From NCBI GenBank assembly GCA_910584635.1, contig CAJUBA010000011.1:1-58584 (forward strand): a stretch of 58,584 bases of DNA, given 5' to 3'. Of this stretch, positions 9,325 to 16,921 are shown piece by piece. Position 1 is the first letter of the stretch; the number at the start of each line of letters is the position of its first letter. The position numbers and the translations under genes are program-made. The notes beneath the pieces were generated by a model. It saw only the letters and a list, made by a program, of their open reading frames with translations. It searched no databases and was not told the origin of the DNA. Origin of the DNA: an uncultured Christensenella sp. Its GTDB lineage: Bacteria > Bacillota > Clostridia > Christensenellales > UBA3700.

Positions 9325-10512
9325 ATGATATCTGAAAAAATGAAAGAAATTATGAAGTCGGGTTCGGCTATTCGCGCGATGTTCGAGGAAGGAAAAAAAC
9401 TTGCGCAAATATACGGCAAGGAAAACGTTTACGATTTTTCTTTGGGCAACCCCAGTATACCCGCTCCCGAAAAAGTCAACGTTGCAATAAAAGAGATAGT
9501 CGACGTAACGGATCCGCTGACATTGCACGGGTATATGACCAATAGCGGTTATGAATCGGTAAGAATAGCGGTAGCGGAAAATCTCAATAAAAAGTATGGC
9601 GCGAATTATTCCGCGGACAATATAGTAATGACCGTAGGCGCCGCGGGAGGACTCAACGTAGCGCTTAAAGCGATTGTGAACGCGGGAGAAGAAGTAGTCG
9701 TAATAGCGCCATATTTCGGGGAGTATGACAATTATATATCAAACGTCGACGGAAGAAAAGTCGTAGTCGCCGCCAATCCTCCTACCTTTCAACCTGATTT
9801 GAAAGCGTTGGAGCGCGCGATAACTTCAAAGACGAAAGCGGTAATTATCAATACGCCCAACAATCCGACGGGAGTTATATACGGAAAAGACACACTCGCC
9901 GCGTTAGGCGACTTGCTCAAAAAAAAGAGCGATGAATATTCGACGGTGATATATCTTATTTCCGACGAGCCTTACAGAGAACTTGCGTACGACGGCGAAG
10001 AAGTTCCGTTTATTCCCGATTTTTATTCCAATACAATTATCGGTTATTCTTACTCGAAGTCGCTCTCTTTGCCGGGCGAAAGAATAGGGTATTTGGCAAT
10101 ATCAAATAAAGCGGACGGATGCGAAGAATTGGTTTCCGCGTGCAACGTTGCGACAAGAATACTCGGGTTTGTCAACGCGCCCTCTTTGCAACAACTGTTG
10201 GTGGAAAAATGTATAGACGAAAAGACAGATCTCAGCGCGTACGACGAAAACAGAAAACTTTTGTATAACTCGTTGAGCAAATTCGGCTTTCAATGCGTCA
10301 AACCGCAAGGCGCGTTTTATCTTTTCGTAAAATGTCCGATAGACGAAAATGAATTTGTATCAAAAGCCAAGTCGTACAATATACTTGTCGTGGGCGGTAA
10401 GAGTTTCGGTTGCGAGGGATACGTAAGGATAGCGTATTGCGTGAGCAAGCAAATGATTAAAGCAAGTTTGCCGGCGTTTGAAAAACTCGCGAAAGATATT
10501 TTCGGTAATTAA
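9325..10512 (+). CDS. PLP-dependent aminotransferase (class I/II)
   Basis: Fold-type I aminotransferase of 395 aa. Visible are the substrate/PLP region FSLGNPSIPAP, the PLP-contacting INTPNNPTGVIY, ISDEPYRELAYDG, and the Schiff-base lysine in YSYSKSLSLPGERIGY (about residue 245). The C-terminal Arg region is GCEGYVRIAYCVS. GAGGT precedes the ATG. It follows the hydroxyacid dehydrogenase by 11 bp, a pairing that fits serine/glycerate or aromatic amino acid metabolism; specificity cannot be read from the sequence. Confidence 0.9.
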   Translation: MISEKMKEIMKSGSAIRAMFEEGKKLAQIYGKENVYDFSLGNPSIPAPEKVNVAIKEIVDVTDPLTLHGYMTNSGYESVRIAVAENLNKKYGANYSADNIVMTVGAAGGLNVALKAIVNAGEEVVVIAPYFGEYDNYISNVDGRKVVVAANPPTFQPDLKALERAITSKTKAVIINTPNNPTGVIYGKDTLAALGDLLKKKSDEYSTVIYLISDEPYRELAYDGEEVPFIPDFYSNTIIGYSYSKSLSLPGERIGYLAISNKADGCEELVSACNVATRILGFVNAPSLQQLLVEKCIDEKTDLSAYDENRKLLYNSLSKFGFQCVKPQGAFYLFVKCPIDENEFVSKAKSYNILVVGGKSFGCEGYVRIAYCVSKQMIKASLPAFEKLAKDIFGN

Positions 10513-10523
10513 GGGGAAATAGA

Positions 10524-11396
10524 ATGAGCATTATCAAATCAAACTCTTTGAAAGTTGAAGTAAACGAACTCGGAAGTACTTTGGAAAGTTTTTACGACCT
10601 TGAAGGCAATACGGAACTTCTTTGGCAGGGAAGCGAAGACAGTTGGAGCGGAAAAGACGTAACTATATTTCCCTTTGTCGGAAGACTTAAAGACGGTTTT
10701 TATACGGTGGAAGGAAAGAAGTATTCTATGTCTGCGCACGGACTGTGCTGTCAACATAAATTCGCAATTGAAGATAGGGAGGAAAACAGAGTTTCTCATA
10801 GATTCGTATGGAGTCAAGAAACGCTGAAATCTTATCCTTATAAATTTGATTTGACGGTTTTGCACGAGGTTTTGGGCGATAAGTATATCAAGACTATGAG
10901 AGTAAAGAATCTCGGCGAAAGTCAAATGTATTTTATGTTGGGCGGACATCCCGCTATTTCGCTTACGTCCAAAGACGGTTGCGATACGTCGGATAACTAT
11001 ATAGAATTTCCAAAGACTTTACATCCTAAAAATTACTATCTTGACAAAGAAGGGAAGTTCATAGACCGTTTGGATGAAATAGGCGAATTCGACAAAATTT
11101 ACTGCGACAAGGCGTTGATGAAAAAATACGCTACGCTGATACTTGCGCAAGAGAACTTTCAAAGTTTGAATCTCGTAAGAGGGGACGGCAAGACTTTGGA
11201 ATTTACGTTGAACAATCCGCCTGTTTTGGCGTTTTGGTCGCATCCTGAAAAGGGCGAATATATTTGCATGGAGCCGTGGTACGGTTTACCCGACGAGGTA
11301 GAAACAAAGAGGGAACTAAAAGACAAAGAGCGTATCAATTCGCTCGCCGCAGGAGAAGTATTCGAATACTCTTTTGCCATAGAAATAAAAAGATAA
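10524..11396 (+). CDS. Aldose 1-epimerase family protein
   Basis: Galactose mutarotase-like beta-sandwich protein of 290 aa, probably interconverting sugar anomers in the cytosol. Features seen are FPFVGRLKDG, a conserved His in SAHGLCCQHKF, GGHPAISL (about residue 141) and MEPWYGLPDE towards the C terminus. It immediately precedes the sialidase (11-bp gap), so it may act as a mutarotase for sialic acid or a derived sugar within the operon; that role is inference. GGGGA ribosome binding site. Confidence 0.88.
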   Translation: MSIIKSNSLKVEVNELGSTLESFYDLEGNTELLWQGSEDSWSGKDVTIFPFVGRLKDGFYTVEGKKYSMSAHGLCCQHKFAIEDREENRVSHRFVWSQETLKSYPYKFDLTVLHEVLGDKYIKTMRVKNLGESQMYFMLGGHPAISLTSKDGCDTSDNYIEFPKTLHPKNYYLDKEGKFIDRLDEIGEFDKIYCDKALMKKYATLILAQENFQSLNLVRGDGKTLEFTLNNPPVLAFWSHPEKGEYICMEPWYGLPDEVETKRELKDKERINSLAAGEVFEYSFAIEIKR

Positions 11397-11407
11397 CGGA
11401 GATTATT

Positions 11408-12727
11408 ATGAAACCGCAACCTCAAACGATTTTCGGTAAAGAATTCGGCAGAGCGGAAAATTACCGCATACCGTCGATAATAAAGACAAACAAGGGTACT
11501 TTGATAGCAAGCGCCGACGAGAGATTTTTCACTTGCAGAGATAACCCCAACCGTATAGATAAAGTTGTACGCAGATCGGAAGATAACGGACTTACATGGC
11601 AAGAGCAGATTGTCGCAGTCGAGGAAGTAGGAGATTCTATGAACGACGCGTCGGCTGCAATAGATCCGTGTATGCTATACGATAGCAAGACTGACACGGT
11701 ATTTATGATATACTGTCATACTCCAGCAGGCGTAGGCATACTTAATTGCAAAAAGGGAACGGGACACGACAAAGACGGAAATTTATATCTTTACGAAGGG
11801 AAGAAAAAATACCTTCTTAAAGACGGATTCGTATATAAATCGGACGGAAGCAAAAACGAAGATTACAGAGTAGAAAAAAACGGAAACGTTTTATATAAAG
11901 AACAACCCGCCGGAAACTATAAACTCAAATCGGGTAGATTGAAAGAACTGAACACTTCCTTCCTCTGTATGGTAACAAGTAACGACGACGGACTCACTTG
12001 GTCGGAACCTATCGATATATCTTATCAAGTTAAAGAAAAATATATGTCTTTCATAGGTCCCGGACCGGGAGTGGGAATTTGTGTGAAAAATGGTAAGTAC
12101 GCGGGAAGACTTATATTCCCCATTTATTACAATACCTTTCCCGTTCCGACGTCGGGAATACTTACGCTTTCTTCATGCGTAATATACAGCGACGACAACG
12201 GCAAAACTTGGAAAAGAGGTCTTTCTCCCAATCAGACGAGAAAACGCATTGGATTAAAAATAGGACACAGATGTATATTGCCTAACGATTCGATTACGGA
12301 GTGTCAACTTATCGAATGCGAAAACGGCAGACTGAAATTCTTTATGCGCAACCATTCGTCAAAAAGACTCATTGCGACTGCAATCAGCGACGACGGAGGA
12401 GTAAGTTGGCATGACTACAAACACAATCCTCAACTTCCTCAATGTATATGCCAGTGCAGCGTAATTACGGGAGAAGAGGACGGCAGAGAAATTACGCTTT
12501 TCCTTAACGCCGCGAATCAAAAGGTAAGACACGACGGAGTAATCAGATTATCTTACGATTACGGAGAAACCTTTGAGTATTCCAAACTGATTAAAGAAGG
12601 CGAGTTCGTATATAGCAGTATGGTATGGTTGGGCGATAATAAAGTCGGCGTGCTATATGAAGAAAATATGCAGCACGAAGAAATAAATTTCATGATAATA
12701 TCGCTTGATTACATCAAAGAAAAGTAA
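11408..12727 (+). CDS. Exo-alpha-sialidase (GH33-like), no signal peptide
   Basis: Six-bladed-propeller sialidase. The RIP motif is YRIPSII (residues 19-25) and four Asp boxes are visible: SEDNGLTW, SNDDGLTW, SDDNGKTW and SDDGGVSW. An irregular beta insertion (about residues 110-180, ending YKLKSGRL) is typical of GH33 enzymes. The start is set at 11408 by GGAG six bases upstream; the longer frame from 11264 lies inside the epimerase gene. At 439 aa it lacks a signal peptide and any wall anchor, so it is predicted cytosolic, which is unusual for a host-glycan sialidase. It leads directly into nanE-nanK-nanA. Confidence 0.9.
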   Translation: MKPQPQTIFGKEFGRAENYRIPSIIKTNKGTLIASADERFFTCRDNPNRIDKVVRRSEDNGLTWQEQIVAVEEVGDSMNDASAAIDPCMLYDSKTDTVFMIYCHTPAGVGILNCKKGTGHDKDGNLYLYEGKKKYLLKDGFVYKSDGSKNEDYRVEKNGNVLYKEQPAGNYKLKSGRLKELNTSFLCMVTSNDDGLTWSEPIDISYQVKEKYMSFIGPGPGVGICVKNGKYAGRLIFPIYYNTFPVPTSGILTLSSCVIYSDDNGKTWKRGLSPNQTRKRIGLKIGHRCILPNDSITECQLIECENGRLKFFMRNHSSKRLIATAISDDGGVSWHDYKHNPQLPQCICQCSVITGEEDGREITLFLNAANQKVRHDGVIRLSYDYGETFEYSKLIKEGEFVYSSMVWLGDNKVGVLYEENMQHEEINFMIISLDYIKEK

Positions 12728-12752
12728 TATCATTATTGCGTAGGAGAACGGC

Positions 12753-13430
12753 ATGGCAAATTTGAAAAGAGGACTTATAGTATCCTGTCAAGCGGTAAAA
12801 GGCGAGCCTCTTTACGGACTTGGAATTATGGGATATTTTGCAAGAGCGGCTGTCGAAGGCGGAGCGGTAGGAATCAGAGCCAATTACGTCAACGATATAA
12901 ACGATATTAAAAAGGAAGTCGACGCGCCGGTAATAGGAATTATAAAGGCGACTTACGAGGGAAGCGACGTGTATATTACGCCTACTCTTAAAGAAGTGAA
13001 GGATTTGCTTGCCACAGGTTGCGAAGTAATCGCGCTCGACTGTACAAAAAGAGAACGTCCGAACAAAGAGAGGTTGGAAGATTTAGTGGCTTATATAAGA
13101 CGAAACGCGCCCGACGTGGAAATTATGGCGGACTGTTCAGACTTCGAAGAAGCGCAACTAGCGCATGAACTAGGTTTTGATTATATAGGTTCTACAATGC
13201 GAGGATATACTCCTTATACCAAAGGAATAGAAATCCCCGATATAGACTTTCTAAGCAGATTGGTAAAGACTTTCCCCGATACCAAGATTATCGCCGAGGG
13301 CGGAATATGGGAGAAAGGTCAACTTGAAAAAGTCTGCGCTTGCGGAGTATACGCAGTAGTTATCGGAAGCAGTATAACAAGACCCAAAGACATTACGCAG
13401 AGATTTGTCGGAGCGATGAAGTTATGTTAG
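12753..13430 (+). CDS. nanE: N-acylglucosamine-6-phosphate 2-epimerase
   Basis: TIM-barrel enzyme converting ManNAc-6-P to GlcNAc-6-P in sialic acid breakdown. Recognisable blocks are LIVSCQAVKGEPLY at the N terminus, GAVGIRAN, PVIGIIK, ALDCTKR, MADCSDFEEA and AEGGIWEKGQ. Length 225 aa is normal. GGAG lies 9 nt upstream. The stop overlaps the nanK start (ATG at 13424), a coupling typical of an operon. Confidence 0.96.
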   Translation: MANLKRGLIVSCQAVKGEPLYGLGIMGYFARAAVEGGAVGIRANYVNDINDIKKEVDAPVIGIIKATYEGSDVYITPTLKEVKDLLATGCEVIALDCTKRERPNKERLEDLVAYIRRNAPDVEIMADCSDFEEAQLAHELGFDYIGSTMRGYTPYTKGIEIPDIDFLSRLVKTFPDTKIIAEGGIWEKGQLEKVCACGVYAVVIGSSITRPKDITQRFVGAMKLC

Positions 13431-14305
13431 CGATAGGAGTAGACGTTGGCGGTACGAGTATAAAAAGCGCGCTTATAGAAATAGTCGATCCCAAAGTCGC
13501 GGAGAGTTACGGCATTGTCAAATTCAATACACTATCTACTCAGGCGCAAAACGGAAGGGACGCGATAGTAGCCAATATTATCAAAGCCGTTGAAGTATTC
13601 GATTGGAAATCGTGCGATATGATAGCGGTAGCAAGCGCGGGTACTATCGATTGGGACAGCGGAAAAGTGATTTTTGCGACTAATTCGTTGCCCGGCTTTA
13701 CGGGACTGGAACTTTCAAAAGTACTTAGCGAACACTTTAACAGAAGAGTGGTAGTTATAAACGACGCCGTCGGCGCTTTGATAGGCGAGGGATTTATAGG
13801 CGCGGGAAGAAAGGCGGACAGCGTGATGATGTTTACTCTCGGCACGGGTTTGGGCGCGTCGCTTCTGAAAAGTAAAGACCTTGATTCAAAGTCGGTAATC
13901 GACACGAAATTGGGGCATTACAAACTTTATGAAGACGGCAGAGCATGCGCTTGCGGCGAAAAAGGTTGCGCGGAAAGATACGTTTCCGCAACGGCGCTGA
14001 AAAAATACGGCAACGACAACTTGTATAAATTGTTTAATTCCAACGATATATCGGATAAGAAAACGCTTTCGAATTTTTATAAAGATTTTACGAGCGTGAT
14101 ACTCAAATCGATAGAACTTTATTCTCCTCAACTTATCATAGTTGGCGGAGGAGTAATAGAAATGTCCGAGTATTGGTGGCAAGCATTTGTCAAGGAATAT
14201 AAGAGCAAATCTTCTACGCCTATCGTATGCGCGAGTTTAGGCAACAAAGCGGGTTCGCTCGGCAGCGTTTACGCTATGGCGAACGGCAAATTTGAAAATC
14301 AATAA
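13424..14305 (+). CDS. nanK: ROK-family kinase, probable N-acetylmannosamine kinase
   Basis: ROK kinase of 293 aa from the ATG at 13424 (MLAIGVDVGGTSIKSALIE). This start overlaps the nanE stop and puts the phosphate-binding DVGGTSIK at residues 6-13, so the longer upstream frame is discarded. It has FTLGTGLGASLL and the ROK zinc motif CACGEKGCAERY, then IIVGGGVIE. ManNAc phosphorylation is inferred from the position between nanE and nanA; ROK specificity is not readable from sequence alone. Confidence 0.9.
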   Translation: MLAIGVDVGGTSIKSALIEIVDPKVAESYGIVKFNTLSTQAQNGRDAIVANIIKAVEVFDWKSCDMIAVASAGTIDWDSGKVIFATNSLPGFTGLELSKVLSEHFNRRVVVINDAVGALIGEGFIGAGRKADSVMMFTLGTGLGASLLKSKDLDSKSVIDTKLGHYKLYEDGRACACGEKGCAERYVSATALKKYGNDNLYKLFNSNDISDKKTLSNFYKDFTSVILKSIELYSPQLIIVGGGVIEMSEYWWQAFVKEYKSKSSTPIVCASLGNKAGSLGSVYAMANGKFENQ

Positions 14306-14338
14306 AAGTATAAAATTTTAAAAAGAGAGGTAAATACA

Positions 14339-15214
14339 ATGGATACGGCAAAATTCAAGGGCGTCTTTTCGGCGTTGCTTACGCCTTATACCGCAGACGG
14401 TAAAATCAACGGCGGTTCAGTCAAAAAAATAGTTGATATGAATCTTTCAAAAGGCATTAACGGCTTTTATGTCGGCGGTTCGACAGGAGAAGGAATGTTG
14501 CTTACGGTAGAGGAGAGAAAGGAACTTTTCAAATACGCCGCCCAAAGCAATGCGGGAAGAGGGACAATGATCGCTCACGTAGGTACGATAAATACCGAAC
14601 ATGCAATAGAAATGGCGAAATACGCTGAGGATTGCGGTTACGACGCTATATCCGCAGTTGCGCCTTTTTATTACGGTTTTTCTTACGAGGCTATTAAAGG
14701 TTATTACAACGATATAGCCAATAGCGTTGATATTCCTATGATAATGTACAATTTTCCAAACGCGAGCGGATTCAAGTTTGACAAAGAGCGCGCCGAAGAT
14801 ATGTTCCAAAATAAGAAGTTCATAGGTATAAAGCATACGACGGCGGACCTGTTCGCTCTTCAACAATTCAAGACTATGGAATGTAATCCGTTGGTATATA
14901 ACGGATTTGACGAAATGCTCGTCGCGGGATTGAGTATGGGCGCCGACGGCGGTATAGGTTCCACGTACAATTTCATGCCTCAAAAGTACGTTGATATGTT
15001 CCGTCTTTTCAATGAAGGAAATATAAAAGAGGCTCAGAAAATTCAGTACGAAGCAAACGAGATAATTGCGCTTTTGATTAAGTACGGCGTGTTTGCCATG
15101 GAAAAGGCTCTTCTCGAAGAAATGGGCATAGAGATGAACGGCTGCAGAAAACCGTTTACCGCGCTTAGCGAAGAAGGTAAGAAAGTCTGCAAAAACATTA
15201 TCAAAACATTATAA
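14339..15214 (+). CDS. nanA: N-acetylneuraminate lyase
   Basis: Class I aldolase of the DapA/NAL family, splitting Neu5Ac to pyruvate and ManNAc. It contains GGSTGEGMLLT (about residues 44-54), the Tyr motif MYNFPNASGF and the Schiff-base lysine in FIGIKHTTADL (about 162). Glycine-rich GADGGIGSTYN supports NanA against DapA. Length is 291 aa. It is the last gene of the sialic acid group and is followed by a strong terminator. No sialic acid transporter or nagA/nagB is in the window. Confidence 0.95.
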   Translation: MDTAKFKGVFSALLTPYTADGKINGGSVKKIVDMNLSKGINGFYVGGSTGEGMLLTVEERKELFKYAAQSNAGRGTMIAHVGTINTEHAIEMAKYAEDCGYDAISAVAPFYYGFSYEAIKGYYNDIANSVDIPMIMYNFPNASGFKFDKERAEDMFQNKKFIGIKHTTADLFALQQFKTMECNPLVYNGFDEMLVAGLSMGADGGIGSTYNFMPQKYVDMFRLFNEGNIKEAQKIQYEANEIIALLIKYGVFAMEKALLEEMGIEMNGCRKPFTALSEEGKKVCKNIIKTL

Positions 15215-15221
15215 AAAATTG

Positions 15222-15254
15222 AGGCGGAAGAGTATAGTCTTATTCCGCCTTTTA
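15222..15254 (+). terminator. Intrinsic terminator after nanA
   Basis: AGGCGGAA (15222-15229) pairs with TTCCGCCT (15243-15250), followed by TTTT. It closes the run that begins near 7011. Confidence 0.8.
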
Positions 15255-15270
15255 GACATAAAGGTAGAAT

Positions 15271-16080
15271 ATGAGCGAATGCAATCACGATTGTTCAACT
15301 TGTTCAAAGGACTGCAAGGAAAGAACTCCTGAACAAAAAACAAAACTCAACAAGAATTCCAAAGTGGGAAAACTCTACGCCGTAATGAGCGCGAAAGGCG
15401 GGGTGGGAAAGTCAATGGTTACCGCCCAATTATCGGTTTTGACAAGAAGATTGGGGAAAAGCGTAGCAGTTATGGACGCGGATATAACGGGCGCGTCTAT
15501 GACTAAATATTTCGGCATAAGCGAAAAGGCTGTCGGAAACGATATGGGTATACTTCCCGCCGAAAGCGTTACCGGTATTAAAATCGTGTCGATAAATATG
15601 TTTTTGAAAGACGATAATTCGCCCGTTGTATGGAGAGCGTCGCTCGCTACCGGCGCGGTTACGCAATTTTGGACGGACGTATACTGGGGCGACGTCGACG
15701 TTATGTTTATTGATATGCCTCCGGGTACGGGCGATATTCCGCTGACCGTTTGTCAAAGTTTGCCCGTCGACGGGATAATAATAGTTACCTCTCCGCAGGA
15801 CCTTGTTTCAACGATTGTAAATAAAGGCGTCAAAATGGCGGAAATGCTGAATATTCCCGTAGTAGCGTTAGTAGAAAATATGTCTTACTACGAATGCGAT
15901 AAATGCGGAGAAAAACTCTACATTTTCGGCGAAAGCAAGTTGCAAAAAACAGCGTCGCAAATGGGAGTGGAAGATGTCGCCGCGATTCCTATATCGCCTA
16001 TTCTTTCCCGCGCTTGCGACAGCGGGGCGATAGAATATTTCGACGGAAACTGGTTGGAAGAGATCGCCGGGAAACTTTAA
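15271..16080 (+). CDS. Mrp/NBP35-type P-loop ATPase (Fe-S cluster carrier-like)
   Basis: Deviant Walker A SAKGGVGKSMVTAQLSVL near residue 40, Walker B MFIDMPPGTGDIP and the conserved switch region VTSPQDLVSTIVNKG. A CxxC pair in YYECDKCGEKLYIFG (about 211-225) could bind a bridging Fe-S cluster, and the N terminus has an extra cysteine cluster (CNHDCSTCSKDC). Length 269 aa. The family transfers Fe-S clusters to apoproteins; direct partners are unknown. AAAGGTAG ribosome binding site. Confidence 0.88.
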   Translation: MSECNHDCSTCSKDCKERTPEQKTKLNKNSKVGKLYAVMSAKGGVGKSMVTAQLSVLTRRLGKSVAVMDADITGASMTKYFGISEKAVGNDMGILPAESVTGIKIVSINMFLKDDNSPVVWRASLATGAVTQFWTDVYWGDVDVMFIDMPPGTGDIPLTVCQSLPVDGIIIVTSPQDLVSTIVNKGVKMAEMLNIPVVALVENMSYYECDKCGEKLYIFGESKLQKTASQMGVEDVAAIPISPILSRACDSGAIEYFDGNWLEEIAGKL

Positions 16081-16087
16081 TTGCCTG

Positions 16088-16130
16088 TTCGGACGCGGAT
16101 AATTATCCCGTCCGAATAACTTTGTTTTGA
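16088..16130 (+). terminator. Probable terminator after the Mrp-like gene
   Basis: TTCGGAC (16088-16094) pairs with GTCCGAA (16110-16116), with an inner GGAT/ATCC stem and a following T-rich stretch. The hairpin is strong but the U-tract is interrupted. Confidence 0.6.
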
Positions 16131-16133
16131 ATT

Positions 16134-16163
16134 TTGGCAAAATTTTACCGTTTTATATATAAT
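16134..16163 (+). promoter_or_regulatory. Promoter of trmB
   Basis: TTGGCA at 16134-16139, 18-nt spacer, TATAAT at 16158-16163, in front of trmB and its overlapping downstream genes. Confidence 0.55.
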
Positions 16164-16231
16164 AAAATACATAGACAAAAATTTTATTTAATGTTAGAAT
16201 AATATTATCAATCTGACGGAGAAGTTGAGTT

Positions 16232-16921
16232 ATGCGAATGAGAAGAAAACGTAATCTTGACGAGCGACTGTCTGCGGTAAGCGATTATATAATCGAACGT
16301 ACGATACTCGATCTCAATATGAAGACTTCCGTCGAGAAAAAAGATTATATTGATTATATGCAGGTTTTCGGCAACGGAAACCGAGTGGAATTAGAGATAG
16401 GTTGCGGAAAAGGACTGTTTATTACGGAACTTGCAAAACGCAATCCCAACGTCAATTACATAGCGATAGAGATGCTTTCCAACGTAATAGTCGAGGCGTG
16501 CGAAAAGGCTCAAAAAGCAAATTTGAGTAACGTACGCTTTATGATTATACGCGCGGAATGTCTGCAAAGTTATATTCCCGAACATACGGTATCGCGTATA
16601 TATTTGAACTTTTCTACTCCGCTTCCTCAAAAAGGTTACGAAAAGCAAAGACTTACTCACAGAAAGTTTTTGGAAATATATTCGAAACTGCTTGTCGACG
16701 GTGGAGAAATAAATCAAAAGACTGACAGTAAATCTTTGTTTGAATTTTCTATAGCGGAATATTCTCAAAGCGGTTTTTTACTTAAAGATATAAGTTTGGA
16801 TTTATTGAATTCGGATTGCAAGAACAACATTATGACCGAACATGAACGCAAGTTTGTTCAGATGGATATGCCTATTTATAGAATAGTGGCGTATTTGCCT
16901 GATAAAAGAGAGGATAGATGA
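16232..16921 (+). CDS. trmB: tRNA (guanine-N7-)-methyltransferase
   Basis: SAM-dependent m7G46 methylation of tRNA. SAM-binding motif LEIGCGKGLFITELAKRNP lies near residue 52 and the family block RLTHRKFLEIYSKLL..GGEI near 140. The usual FPDPWPKKRH segment is here NFSTPLPQKGYEKQ, so the Asp-Pro-Trp core is replaced; the flanking family pattern stays clear. Length 229 aa. Its stop overlaps the ATG of the next gene (ATGA). Confidence 0.88.
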   Translation: MRMRRKRNLDERLSAVSDYIIERTILDLNMKTSVEKKDYIDYMQVFGNGNRVELEIGCGKGLFITELAKRNPNVNYIAIEMLSNVIVEACEKAQKANLSNVRFMIIRAECLQSYIPEHTVSRIYLNFSTPLPQKGYEKQRLTHRKFLEIYSKLLVDGGEINQKTDSKSLFEFSIAEYSQSGFLLKDISLDLLNSDCKNNIMTEHERKFVQMDMPIYRIVAYLPDKREDR

